Positions 16,716-25,178 of a DNA stretch of 27,431 nucleotides are shown piece by piece. The notes beneath the pieces were generated by a model that worked only from the letters and a program-made list of their open reading frames with translations, ran no database searches and was not told where the DNA came from. Made by a program: the position numbers and the translations under genes. Each line of letters starts with the position of its first letter. The first letter of the stretch is position 1. This stretch comes from Patescibacteria group bacterium UBA6164 (GTDB lineage Bacteria; Patescibacteriota; Gracilibacteria; BD1-5; UBA6164): contig DIUG01000012.1 in NCBI GenBank assembly GCA_002422305.1, forward strand, positions 1-27,431. Reading direction: 5' to 3'.

Positions 16716-19005
16716 TTATTTTTTTAAATAAAAAAGTAAAGAAATCAATTACTCATTTATTTTCAAATTTAATTATCTTTTCTTCTTTAGTATATATTGA
16801 TTTAAATATTTCTTTTCTATCAGAACCACTAATTAATTTACTTGGAATAACTACATTTTTTATATTTTTATCAATTAGTAAATTAATTTTTGGTGTATAT
16901 AGTGTTTTTATTATTTGTTCTTTTTTTAGTATATCTAAAACTTTTTCTTTTATTTTATTCGTTTCTTCAGGTGACTTTATTTCTGATTTTAAATCTTCTA
17001 ATAATATATCTAGACTAGTTTTTTTTATATTACTAAAATTATATCAATTTTTTACTTGACTAGAATGAAAATAAGGAAAAATATTATAATCAAAAAATCA
17101 AAGATTAACTCAAGAAAGCACCATATCATAATTATTCTTTTCTGATAAAGTTTCTCTTAAATCAGTAAGTGTTATAGGATTTAATTCTACATTAATTCAA
17201 ATTTCTAATAATGAATTTTTAATAAATAAAGCAGTAGTTTCCAATTCTTTTTCAGCATTTAAATAGAATAGATTAAGAGTAAATTTTTCTAATTTATCAT
17301 TATAATAAAATTTAGCATCAATATTACTTATTTTTTCTAACTCTTTTTGATTTTCTAAAATCTTTTTTTCATCAACTTCTTTTTGTATTTTTACAGTTTT
17401 TTGATTTTCTAACTCTTTATTATTATTTTGATTTATTATTTCTTTTTCTTGAAGATTTTTTTGTTCATTTTCATATAAAATTTTTATAAATTTCTTTGTT
17501 TCAGTATCTAGAGTAGATTTATTTTTATAATAAAGGAAATTTATTTCTTCTTTAAATACCTTAGTTCAATTTTCTACAAAATATATTTTATATCTATTTA
17601 TTCATTCTTTTAATGATCATATTGATTCTTTTAATCTATAATAAAAATTATTATTACCACTTTTAAAATTTGCTAATTTATAATCATTTATATAAACTTC
17701 AGAAATATTTTTACCAGCAATTCATTCAAGTAATACATCATCTTTAGTAATAAAATTATATTTATCTACATAAGTTGGTTTTATTATAAACTTTGATTCT
17801 TGTTGAAATTTATCAATACTTAAATCATTATCATTTATAATAATTTCTTTTTTATCCTCTACCTTTTCAACTATATCTGTTTCATTTAGGTTAATAGTTC
17901 ATGTTGAACTATTAATTATTGGTAAATAGTTTTCAATAATTTTTGCTTTTTTTATATATCATAAATCAGAAATAATTTTTTCAAAGTTTTTATTAGATAT
18001 TTCATTACTAATATTTGTATCTGTTAAATATGGATTTTTTACAGCTTCAAATTTAGTTTCTCATAATATTTTTATTAAATTTTCATTATTTATTTTTTCT
18101 AATATATAATTTCTTAAATTTATATCACTTATATTATTTTGATTGATAAATAAAGATACATATTGTGGTAATTTATATTTATGATTTTCTAATCTAGGAA
18201 TACTTGTTCAAATTACATTATCTACATCATTAAATATATTTACTGTTTCTTTATTTTGTATTAAACTATTTGTATTTGGAAATATATTTATAACTAATTT
18301 AGAAATATTTCATTTATAGAAATATTCATTTATATCTAAAAATATTTTTGTAATTCATATAGTTAAATCAGAAGATATATTTCATATTTTAAATTCTCAT
18401 GAATATATTTGTCAAGTAGTGGGAAAATTTCAAAATATTATATCTTCTCATAAACCATCTATAGTATCTTTTTTTAATATAGGTTGGAAAAAAATATTCA
18501 AAAAATTTACATCTTTTTTCTTATTTTTAAATATAATTACATTATTATTTTTTATTATTTCAGTATCTTGTATAAGAGAAGAAGTTATTTTATTTACTCA
18601 TGTGTTTTTTAATATTTCATAAGTAGATATAACATCATCACTAGTAATAGCTTCTCAATTTGACCAAAAAATATTATCTTTTAAATAACATTCAATGTTT
18701 AATAAATTACTTATATCACATGTCGCTAAATCTCAAACTATTTTATTTTCTTCTAAATCAAATTTTAATAAAGATCTATATAGTAAACTTACTATATATT
18801 TATTATTTCAAGTTAATGGTTTAAGTGGATTTAAACTAGGAAAAGCTCATACAAGTCATTCTGATACAGTTCATCATTTTATAGGAATTACTTTCGAATC
18901 ACTATATACATAAGTGTATGCAAGATGAGTTAAAGAGAGTACGAAAAATAGAATACTTATCAAAAATAAGTATTTTTTTAATTTTATTATTTTATTTTGA
19001 ATCAT
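16708..19005 (-). CDS. Membrane-anchored extracellular solute-binding protein, family 5 (OppA-like), with inserted domain
   Basis: The 765-aa protein has an N-terminal signal anchor (residues 10-31). The SBP_bac_5 N-lobe starts IKGGTVSEGLVGAFPSLNPL, then VSLLYRSLLKFD and VIGDLA-like, with NIFWSNGEAITSDDVISTYE typical of peptide-binding proteins. Around 405-495 an Ig-like module is inserted (FIIKPTYVDKYNFITKDD, IGSLKEGINRYKIYFVENG), followed by a Lys/Glu coiled coil (508-560). The SBP C-lobe then resumes with NNYDMVLSGVNLGFFDYNIF and PYFHSSQVKNGYNFSN. Binding proteins of this family capture oligopeptides or other solutes; no ABC permease or ATPase gene is near, so the partner is unclear. It overlaps the next membrane-protein gene and follows secG. 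Confidence 0.82.
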
Positions 19006-19022
19006 AAATAATTTTATTATGT

Positions 19023-19083
19023 TTTTAAATAACTAAAATGTTTAGAATTTTAAATAACTAAAATGTTTAGAATTTTAAATAAC
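19023..19083. repeat. 25-bp tandem repeat, 2.4 copies, at the secG 3' end
   Basis: The unit TTTTAAATAACTAAAATGTTTAGAA occurs at 19023-19047 and 19048-19072, with a partial third copy at 19073-19083 that contains the secG stop codon. Each unit contains the small inverted repeat CTAAA-atg-TTTAG. It fills the gap between secG and the binding-protein gene. Confidence 0.85.
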
Positions 19084-19290
19084 ATATAATACTATAGAAT
19101 TTAGTATAAATAAAATTCATAAAACTATAGTTGTATTGTGAAGAACTTTTTCAGGTCATCTTTTAGTAACCTCTCACATTCATCAACTCATGCTACTAAG
19201 ATTTAAACTAACATTTTTGTTTTGAACTAATATTACAAATATTAGTAATACACATATAAATATTTCAGCGAATTTTAAAAAGTCTAACAT
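19075..19290 (-). CDS. secG: Preprotein translocase subunit SecG
   Basis: SecG is the small non-essential subunit of the SecYEG channel. The 71-aa product has two membrane segments (FLKFAEIFICVLLIFVILVQ and TTIVLGILFILNSIVLYVI) joined by a loop with the family features ILVQ-x-K, SGGMGEVTKRG and EKVLHNTT. Length and topology fit. It lies 3 nt after the YvlD-like gene in the reverse operon. Its 3' end lies in a tandem-repeat copy, and replication of that end generated the repeat. Confidence 0.87.
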
Positions 19291-19293
19291 AGA

Positions 19294-19704
19294 TTATTTT
19301 TTAGAAATTAATAGTGAGTAAACCATATTCAAAATTGTAAAAATTGCAACAATAATTATAAAATTAATCCACCAATCCAATCAATTTCAATTAATTGTAT
19401 ATGAAACTCAAGGTATTATAAGGATTTTATTTATTATACTATCAAATAGCCATATAATAATTCAATTGATTACAAATGAAACTAATCATAAAAAAACTAA
19501 AAATAAAGGTATTGTAAGTATTTTTAAAATCGGTTTAATGGTTGTATTTATAAGTCACAATATAACTCATCATATAATATATACTTGAGGTTCTCATGTA
19601 ACTATAATTCATGCTTCTACTGTTCAACTTTGATTTGCACCTAAAAAATAAGTCAAAAGATATAATATTAAAGCATTAAATATTATAGAAATAAGTATTT
19701 TCAT
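19294..19704 (-). CDS. Phage holin family 4 / YvlD-like membrane protein
   Basis: The 136-aa protein has four hydrophobic segments. MKILISIIFNALILYLLTYF at the N-terminus, GGVILGLINTTIKPILKILT in the middle, then IPLFLVFLGLVSFVINGIII follow the PF04020 pattern (GLIN-x-x-I-x-P-x-LKLLT-x-P, L-x-x-LG-x-x-x-x-x-IN). The family's function is unsettled despite its phage-holin name. A NGNGLDWWINF segment precedes the last helix. It sits between a small membrane protein and secG in a tight operon. Confidence 0.8.
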
Positions 19705-19714
19705 ATAGTAAAGT

Positions 19715-20176
19715 TTATAATTTAAAAAATTGTATAATTTTTTCAGTAAATGTGATTTCTGTTTTTGGTTCTTCTTTTATATATTCATATAAAAATTTAT
19801 TGATATCATTAAATATTTCATTATTTATTTTTATATCAATAGTTTTAATTCATTTTTTATTTAAATTTAATCTTAAAAAAATAGGATTTTCTGATTTATA
19901 TACTATTAAATAAGATTCAATAGATGAAAAATTATAAAATGTTCATGATATAATAATTCATTTTTCAGTAATTTGTACTTGTATATTATCTTCAGAATTA
20001 TTTTCTACAAAATAAACTAAACCAGATATTAATAAAACAATAAAACTTAAACCATATTGTTGAGTAAAAAATCACCAAATACTCAATCATAATACAATAG
20101 AAAAAGCTATAATGTACCATAAAGCAGATCTATTTTTTGTATCATCAAACTCCCAAGAATAAATATTTTCTAACAT
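19715..20176 (-). CDS. Membrane protein with two N-terminal helices and a soluble domain (153 aa)
   Basis: The N-terminus MLENIYSWEFDDTKNRSALW is followed by two membrane segments (WYIIAFSIVLGLSIWGFFTQ and LSFIVLLISGLVYFVEN), then a soluble domain of about 95 residues with alternating beta patterns (IQVQITEKGIIISGTFYNFS, SYLIVYKSENPIFLRLNLNK). The layout resembles the YcxB/DUF-type PH-like membrane proteins common beside T4SS genes in Candidate Phyla bacteria. It lies 13 nt after the VirB2-like gene and 10 nt before the YvlD-like gene. Function unknown. Confidence 0.78.
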
Positions 20177-20189
20177 TTTTAAGTATTAA

Positions 20190-20552
20190 TTATGATAAAT
20201 TACTAATAATAAATTTTATTATAAACCAAGCTAAAGAAGCTATAATAAATCATCAAATAGCCATAATAATGGTATTTTTTCATTTTGTTTTATCTTGTTC
20301 CATAGAGCCTAATAATATTTGATATGCTCAAATAATTATAAAAATAACAGCTATAGTTCAAGCTATTGACATAAAAAAATCTATAGCTCATCTTAAAATA
20401 TTTGGTATATCATCTGTATGAATATCTCATTCTCTTATTGCTTTTTCAGTTTCAGTTCCATCACCTTTAAAATCTCAAAGTATACCTCAATCAGCTAAAA
20501 CTATTTCTAAAGTTAATATATAAAATAAAGTTGTGAGTAATATTTTTTTCAT
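20190..20552 (-). CDS. VirB2/TrbC-like pilin protein
   Basis: The 120-aa product has a signal peptide (MKKILLTTLFYILTLEIVLA), a short polar region, and two membrane helices (FFMSIAGTIAVIFIIIGAYQ and IIMAIGGFIIASLAWFIIKF) joined by a basic loop SMEQDKTKGKN. This is the arrangement of TrbC/VirB2 pilin subunits of type IV secretion systems. Start and stop: the ATG overlaps the preceding TAA as TAATG, so translation is coupled to the TraC-like gene. Several helix glycines are UGA-coded. Confidence 0.75.
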
Positions 20553-21265
20553 TAGTTTTGTATTAAATTATATTCAGAAGGATTTTTATTCATTTTTATT
20601 AAACTATCTAAGCTAGGATTATAATATTCCGTTAAAAAACTAACTAATTCTTGTTTATTTAATACTTCAGCATTTAATCAAACATTTTCTAATCAGGTTT
20701 TTATAGAATTTGATCTTCCTATTAGTCATTTTTTCATTTTATTAAAATTTCTAATTTGAGATCTTATTTTTAATAAATCTTGTCATCAATTTATAGAAAG
20801 CCAAAAAGATTTAAAAACTCATATAATATTATCTTCTTTTACACTTTTATTTTCATTTTCATCAAATGGTAAAATTATATAAAATTCTTTTTTCATAATC
20901 TGAGCAACTTCTATCAGTTTACGAAGATATTCTATATATTCATATGTTTGATTTTGTAAAAGAGAATTTGTTTGTTTTATTGCTTTATCATTTAATATAT
21001 TTAAATATGAGTCAATATCAAGTTTTTTAGAACGAACTAATATTTGTATAGGAAAATCAATTGAATTTAAAAATCTCTGAAAACTTATTATAATAGAATC
21101 TTGTTCATCTATATTTTTAAGTAAAAAATTTATAGTGCTACATTTCATAATCAATCTAGCACTATCATCTTTCATAACTATTACATTTTCTCTTATTTGT
21201 GAAAATGGTAAAAATCTTTGTGTAGAATTATCTGGAGAAACTTTTTTTGTATTTTTTACAGGCAT
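20552..21265 (-). CDS. TraC/VirB4 N-terminal-like protein, without ATPase domain
   Basis: The 237-aa product starts MPVKNTKKVSPDNSTQRFLP, then IRENVIVMKDDSARLIMKCS, INFLLKNIDEQDSIIISFQR, FLNSIDFPIQILVRSKKLDI, which is the pattern of the TraC-like N-terminal domain of VirB4-family proteins, with YIEYLRKLIEVAQIMKKEFY and FYIILPFDE. No Walker A motif is present and the protein ends after this domain. In related bacteria it is a separate gene next to the VirB4 ATPase. It follows the PrgI-like gene by 19 nt and precedes the VirB2-like pilin with a one-base overlap. Confidence 0.75.
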
Positions 21266-21284
21266 TTATTACTATATTATAATA

Positions 21285-21710
21285 TTAAATTTTATTTAAC
21301 TTATCATCTAATTCTTTTATCTTATCTATTTTATCTTTAAAATCTATATTTTCATCTTTTTTATTTTCTATGTTAGATATATATCATATATCAATAGGCT
21401 GAAAACTATCTATTCATTTCATCCATATTCTACCATTAATATTAGGATTATTTATTTTATATCTTATAGCAGCAAGTATAAATGGTATAAATGTCATTTC
21501 TGAAAATTTAAAAATAGCTATCATTAAAAATATTAAAAATATTGATATGGCAATTACAGTGGCAAATTCTGTTCATATACTACTATATAATCAAGAAAAA
21601 AGAGAATATCAAATTCAACCACCTGCTATTATTATAGCTAATTGTCTCAAACTAAGTCATAAAACAATAGGATCTTCATTTTCTATTTGAACTGGTATTT
21701 TATATTGCAT
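21285..21710 (-). CDS. PrgI-family membrane protein
   Basis: The 141-aa protein begins MQYKIPVQIENEDPIVLGLS, then LRQLAIIIAGGGIGYSLF, a typical PrgI start (xxY-x-VPQ-x-I-x-x-EDKI-x-GPLT-x-RQ). It has two membrane segments (17-33 and about 48-72), followed by FIPFILAAIRYKINNPNING and a charged C-terminal helix. PrgI family proteins occur in Gram-positive and CPR T4SS clusters as VirB3-like components. It is second in the reverse operon, after ybeY. Confidence 0.8.
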
Positions 21711-21757
21711 AATATAAATTGGGTTAATAATTGTTACACTATTATATCATTTTTTTA

Positions 21758-22198
21758 TTATTTTTCAAATACTTCTTTCCATATTAATTTTTCTAGATTT
21801 TGCATAACAATATATTCATTATCAATTTCATGATCATATCATAATATATGTAATACAGAATGTATAAGTAATTTGTAAAATTCTTTTTCTTCTCAAAGTC
21901 AATATTCTTTTCATTGTAATATAATTTTTTCTTCGGACATAACTATTTCTCCAGCTATATCTTCATATTTTAAATTATCAAAATTATCAAAATAATGAAA
22001 ACTTAAAACATCAGTAGTCTTATTTATATTCCTATAATTTTTATTTAATTTTTTTATACTATTATTATCTAAAAATATTATATTTATAATTCAAATTTGT
22101 TTTTTATTTACTGTATCATTTATTTTTTTAAATATAGAATCAATTATTTCTTTATTTATATAAAAATTCGGATTATTACTTAAAAAGTATTTAAACAT
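21758..22198 (-). CDS. ybeY: Endoribonuclease YbeY, rRNA maturation factor
   Basis: YbeY is a metal-dependent RNase needed for 16S rRNA 3'-end maturation and ribosome quality control. The 146-aa product has TTDVLSF (61-67), AGEIVMS (82-88) and the zinc motif HSVLHILGYDH with His113, His117 and His123. Length is normal. It is the first gene of the nine-gene reverse operon and has TTGATT/TAAAAT promoter elements ahead of it. Being fused in one transcript with T4SS-like and Sec genes is unusual but common in compact genomes. Confidence 0.93.
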
Positions 22199-22224
22199 AT
22201 TTATTAATTATTAATATTAATAAA

Positions 22225-22252
22225 ATTTTATTTTTTTTTGTAAAAAAATCAA
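22225..22252 (-). promoter_or_regulatory. Putative promoter of the ybeY operon
   Basis: Reverse strand: TTGATT (22252-22247), 16-bp spacer, TAAAAT (22230-22225), 27 nt before the ybeY start. Confidence 0.5.
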
Positions 22253-22265
22253 TTATTATTAAAAT
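22238..22265 (+). promoter_or_regulatory. Putative promoter of the non-coding RNA
   Basis: TTGTAA (22238-22243), 16-bp spacer, TAAAAT (22260-22265). Weak -35; predicted start near 22272. Confidence 0.4.
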
Positions 22266-22271
22266 AAGATT

Positions 22272-22495
22272 ATCTATTTTTATAGGTGGCATGTCAATCT
22301 AATTTTCCTTACACGATTATAAGTTTTAAATAGTTCTTGGTAATTATTTTAATGAGGGTTTATTCTTTTTGATAAATAATGGGCTATTTATATATATCCT
22401 TTTATTAAGGAATACAAACTATTTGACTGACCTTGAAGATGGATAATAAAAAAATACAAAATAAAATTTATAAATTTTATTTTGTATTTTTTTAT
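22272..22495 (+). ncRNA. Probable structured non-coding RNA
   Basis: A stretch richer in G and C than the spacers around it, with nested complementarity: an outer stem GGT + GTCAA (22285-22287, 22293-22297) with TTGAC + ACC (22423-22427, 22430-22432); an inner arm AAATAGTTC (22328-22336) with GGGCTATTT (22381-22389), extended by ATTATTT (22343-22349) with AAATAAT (22374-22380); and a hairpin TCCTT-ttatt-AAGGA (22397-22411). A perfect terminator follows at once. It does not match the conserved cores of RNase P RNA, tmRNA or 4.5S RNA that I know. A 6S-like regulator or a novel RNA are possible. Confidence 0.6.
22448..22493 (+). terminator. Terminator of the non-coding RNA
   Basis: A perfect 23-bp palindromic arm pair (22448-22470 and 22471-22493) with A7 at the start and T7 at the end. 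One of the longest hairpins in the window. Confidence 0.85.
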
Positions 22496-22540
22496 TAGTA
22501 AATATAATATATTATATTTATTTGGTTAATTAATAAAAAA

Positions 22541-22744
22541 ATGATTGAAACTAATGTGAAAATTCCATATGTAAATGAAAATTGTATATGATGTAGTGCT
22601 TGTGTTGCAATTTGTGGGGAAGTTTTTGATTTAGATGATGAATGAAAGGCTTTTGTGAAAGATGGTATGGATAGCTCTAATTCTGATTGAATAGATGATG
22701 CTATTATGGCTTGTCCAGTAAATGCTATTCATTATAAAAAATAA
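22541..22744 (+). CDS. 4Fe-4S ferredoxin
   Basis: A 67-aa low-potential electron carrier. The motif CIGCSACVAIC (Cys15, 18, 21, 25) and the distal ACPVNAI (Cys58) fit a single [4Fe-4S] ferredoxin of the Bacillus/Thermotoga type, with Cys15, 18, 21 and 58 as the expected ligands and Cys25 free or in a disulfide. The acidic middle (VFDLDDEGKAFVKDG) is typical. The glycine inside CIGC is UGA-coded. It precedes a pilin gene that has its own promoter, so the two are probably separate units. Confidence 0.9.
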
Positions 22745-22746
22745 TT

Positions 22747-22775
22747 TTGACAAAATTATTTTTTATTGATATAAT
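22747..22775 (+). promoter_or_regulatory. Consensus sigma-70 promoter of the pilin gene
   Basis: TTGACA (22747-22752), 17-bp spacer, TATAAT (22770-22775): both hexamers perfect, the strongest promoter in the window. It begins 3 nt after the ferredoxin stop. Confidence 0.88.
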
Positions 22776-22810
22776 GCCTATGTTTTATTTTATTATTAAT
22801 TTTTTATTTT

Positions 22811-23395
22811 ATGGAATTACAAAGAAAGAAATTGGGGTTTACATTGATCGAGTTATTAGTAGTAATTACAATTATTGGTATTCTTGCTACATGATCAGTT
22901 TCGGTATTCACTTCTCAAATACAAAAAGCTAGGGATAGTACTAGATTAACTGATGTTGGTGCTGTTAGGGCTTGATTAGAACAATTTTATCAAGATAATG
23001 CAGAATATCCTTATTCATCAAATGTTTGAGATTATGCATTCGGTGGTATTATTATTTATACTCCAAAACTTCCAGAAGATCCTAAATCATGAACTACAAA
23101 AGAAAGCTCATCTTTTGAGTATATATATACTGTTAGTCAAGATAGTAATCAAGTAAGTGGTCAGGTTTTCGAAGTTTCTGTTACTTTTGAAAATCAATGA
23201 AATACAGATAAAAAAGCATTTGTAGATGGTTGAGATGATCCTTATAGATATGAATTATGATTAGATTTAACTCAAAAAACTAATGTTAAAGGTGTAATTC
23301 CTAAAGCAACACTTGCTATGGATTGTGTTACAGAAGATTGATGACCTGCTACTTGTGCAACTTCAGGTACTAGATTATTAATTAAAAATCAATAA
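22811..23395 (+). CDS. Type IV pilin, probable major pilin
   Basis: The 194-aa product has a short basic leader MELQRKKLG followed by FTLIELLVVITIIGILATGS, the classical prepilin peptidase site (cleavage after Gly9, Glu at +5). The mature part has the alpha-1 continuation QIQKARDSTRLTDVGAVRAG and LEQFYQDNAEYP, typical of type IVa/pseudopilin GspG-like proteins, and a C-terminal pair of cysteines (AMDCVTEDGGPATCATSG) for the D-loop disulfide. The consensus promoter just upstream suggests high expression, as for a major pilin. ATG 22811 is chosen because it gives the short leader. Confidence 0.9.
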
Positions 23396-23420
23396 TTAAA
23401 ATTTATATAAAACATTATCT

Positions 23421-23453
23421 AAAAAAAATCAAGCAATTTGCTTGATTTTTTTT
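23421..23453. terminator. Bidirectional intrinsic terminator
   Basis: AAAAAAAATCAAGCAA pairs with TTGCTTGATTTTTTTT around a tiny loop. It ends the pilin gene and the convergent proS operon. Confidence 0.88.
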
Positions 23454-23959
23454 TATTCCAATTCTTCAAATAATACCTCCTCTTCAGAAAAGTCAAAAAT
23501 CTTTACTTTATTTTCTAGTGTTTTATATATTTCTTTTAAATCATTAGTTTTTATTCTAATTGTTTTTGTAGCATTAGCAGGATTAAACATAAAATATTCA
23601 TATGAAAATATTTCTTTATCTATAAATATTTGTATACCTTTATTTGTGAAACCAAAAGGTGGAATAGATCATATAACTCAATTTATTTCATTTTTTATTT
23701 CATCAGATGTTGCAAATCTAATATCTTTTGTACCAAATTCTTTTTTAAATTTTCTAGCTTTTAAATCTTTATCTCAAATAGTTGTAACTAAATAAAATTT
23801 TCACTTAGCATGAAATATTATATTTTTACTTCATATTCAATCAAATCAGGCTTCTTCTCTAAACTTTTTTGAATCATCACAACTTTTTGATTCTTCATGA
23901 TCTAATTCTTCGTATTTTATTTTTAATTTTTTAAGTTTTTCTATTATATTATTGTACAT
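23453..23959 (-). CDS. YbaK/ProX-like aminoacyl-tRNA deacylase
   Basis: The 168-aa product follows the YbaK/ProX fold: an N-terminal EKLKKLKIKYEELDHEESKS, a strand AKGKFYLVTTIGDKDLKARK, RFATSDEI (the FA-x-x-E-x-x-x element), and GVIGSIPPFGF, the loop around the active site of this family. These free-standing domains hydrolyse mischarged tRNAs such as Ala- or Cys-tRNA(Pro). It is last in the operon that starts with proS, and that proS lacks an editing domain, so trans-editing of mischarged tRNA(Pro) is a reasonable inference. A ProX versus YbaK assignment cannot be made here. Confidence 0.82.
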
Positions 23960-23961
23960 AA

Positions 23962-24696
23962 TTATTTTTTATTGCATATAAAATATACTCTTTCACTTTT
24001 AGTTGATATTTCATTATAATGATAATCAATTATTTTAAGTACATTAAATCATTGATTAATTAGTTCTTTTTTTATTTTATTTATAGGGAAGCTTATTTCT
24101 TTTACTATCTCTTGAATTAGATCATATTTTCAATCTTCAGTTTTTTTGAATATTTTAATTAACCATTCATAAATTCAATCTTTTTTAAACATTTCTAGAC
24201 AAACTGTATCATTATTAAAATTATAAAATTGAGCAAAATCACGAGTTATATTTTCAAATTCAAAAATTGTATTTATGTCAAAAATAAATAATCAATCTTT
24301 TTCTAAATGATTATTTGAAATTTTAAAAAAATCTTGCCATTGTTTCCATTTAGTTAAATGACAAATAGAATTATAATTACATAAAATTACATCAAAAGTT
24401 TTTCATAAATCAAAATTAGTCATATCAGCTAATACTAAATTTTTTATATCTATATTTTTTTCAGCTTTTTTTAACATATTTTTATTTATATCTAAACCTA
24501 TAACTTCATATCAAGATTTTATTAATTCTTTTGCTATTAATCCAGTTCAGCAAGCAGTTTCAAGAATAGTTTTTGTAAATGGTTTATATTGTTTTATACA
24601 ATCATTTACTAAAAAATCTACTTCATCTTCTATAGGATTATTTATATTTCTAACTATTTCATCATAATAATCTAAAAATACATTGTATGTTTTCAT
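23962..24696 (-). CDS. Class I SAM-dependent methyltransferase
   Basis: The 244-aa protein carries the SAM-binding motif I ILETACGTGLIAKELIKSGY, motif II VIGLDINKNMLKKAEKN, then LVLADMTNFDLGKTFDVILC, and motif post-II FKISNNHLEKDGLFIFDINT: a Rossmann-type methyltransferase. The N-terminal MKTYNVFLDYYDEIVRNINN resembles the methyltransf_25/ubiE-like group. The substrate is not indicated. It is 27 nt after rlmH and 2 nt before the deacylase gene. Confidence 0.87.
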
Positions 24697-24723
24697 TTTA
24701 TTTTATATTAATTTCAAACGAGT

Positions 24724-25176
24724 TTAATGATGATAATTTATTCATTTTTTTATACAAATTATTCTATATATTTGTTCATATATCATCATTATAGCTTGTA
24801 TATGAGGAAAAGTCATAGGAGAAAAAGAAACTTTTAAATCTATATTATTTTTTAATATTTCATAATCTACTCAATAAGATCAACCAATAATAAAAATAAT
24901 ATTTGAATATTGCATTTGTTTTTGTTCTATTAATTCAGAAAATTCTATCGTAGATAATTGTTTAGAGTTTATGTATAAAAGTACTTTATATCACTTTTCT
25001 TTTTCTAAAATTTTAAGTAATTCTTTTGTTTCTTCATCTACTATTTCTTTATTTTCTTTCCTTTTTGAGGGTTTCAATTTTACAAAATCTACTTGTTTAC
25101 CAAGTCTTTTTTGAAATTCTTTTATGGGTTCATTATAATGCTTAAATGAATCTACAAAACTTATTATTTTTATCAT
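24724..25176 (-). CDS. rlmH: 23S rRNA (pseudouridine1915-N3) methyltransferase
   Basis: RlmH methylates N3 of pseudouridine 1915 in helix 69 of 23S rRNA, a position made by RluD, whose gene is also in this window. The 150-aa SPOUT protein is near normal length (about 155). Diagnostic C-terminal blocks: NIIFIIGGSYGVDYEILKN and LKVSFSPMTFPHIQAIMMIY followed by EQIYRIICIKKGINYHH. UGA-coded glycines include those of the GGSYG knot loop. It starts 2 nt after proS ends. Confidence 0.93.
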
Positions 25177-25178
25177 AA

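Larger units (their letters stand above)
22199..22540. other. 342-nt intergenic region with divergent promoters and an RNA gene
   Basis: No ORF is convincing here. The left part holds promoters for the ybeY operon (reverse) and for a probable non-coding RNA (forward); the RNA and its terminator fill 22272-22495; the last 45 nt lead into the ferredoxin gene. Confidence 0.6.

Noticed and set aside
18419..18913. Forward ORFs over the solute-binding protein gene
   Set aside because: Antisense of a 765-aa gene with recognisable SBP blocks.
19023..19083. CRISPR array
   Set aside because: The 25-bp units are directly adjacent without spacers; a plain tandem duplication.
23442..23795. Forward ORF over the YbaK-like gene
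   Set aside because: Shadow of the reverse deacylase; begins inside the terminator.
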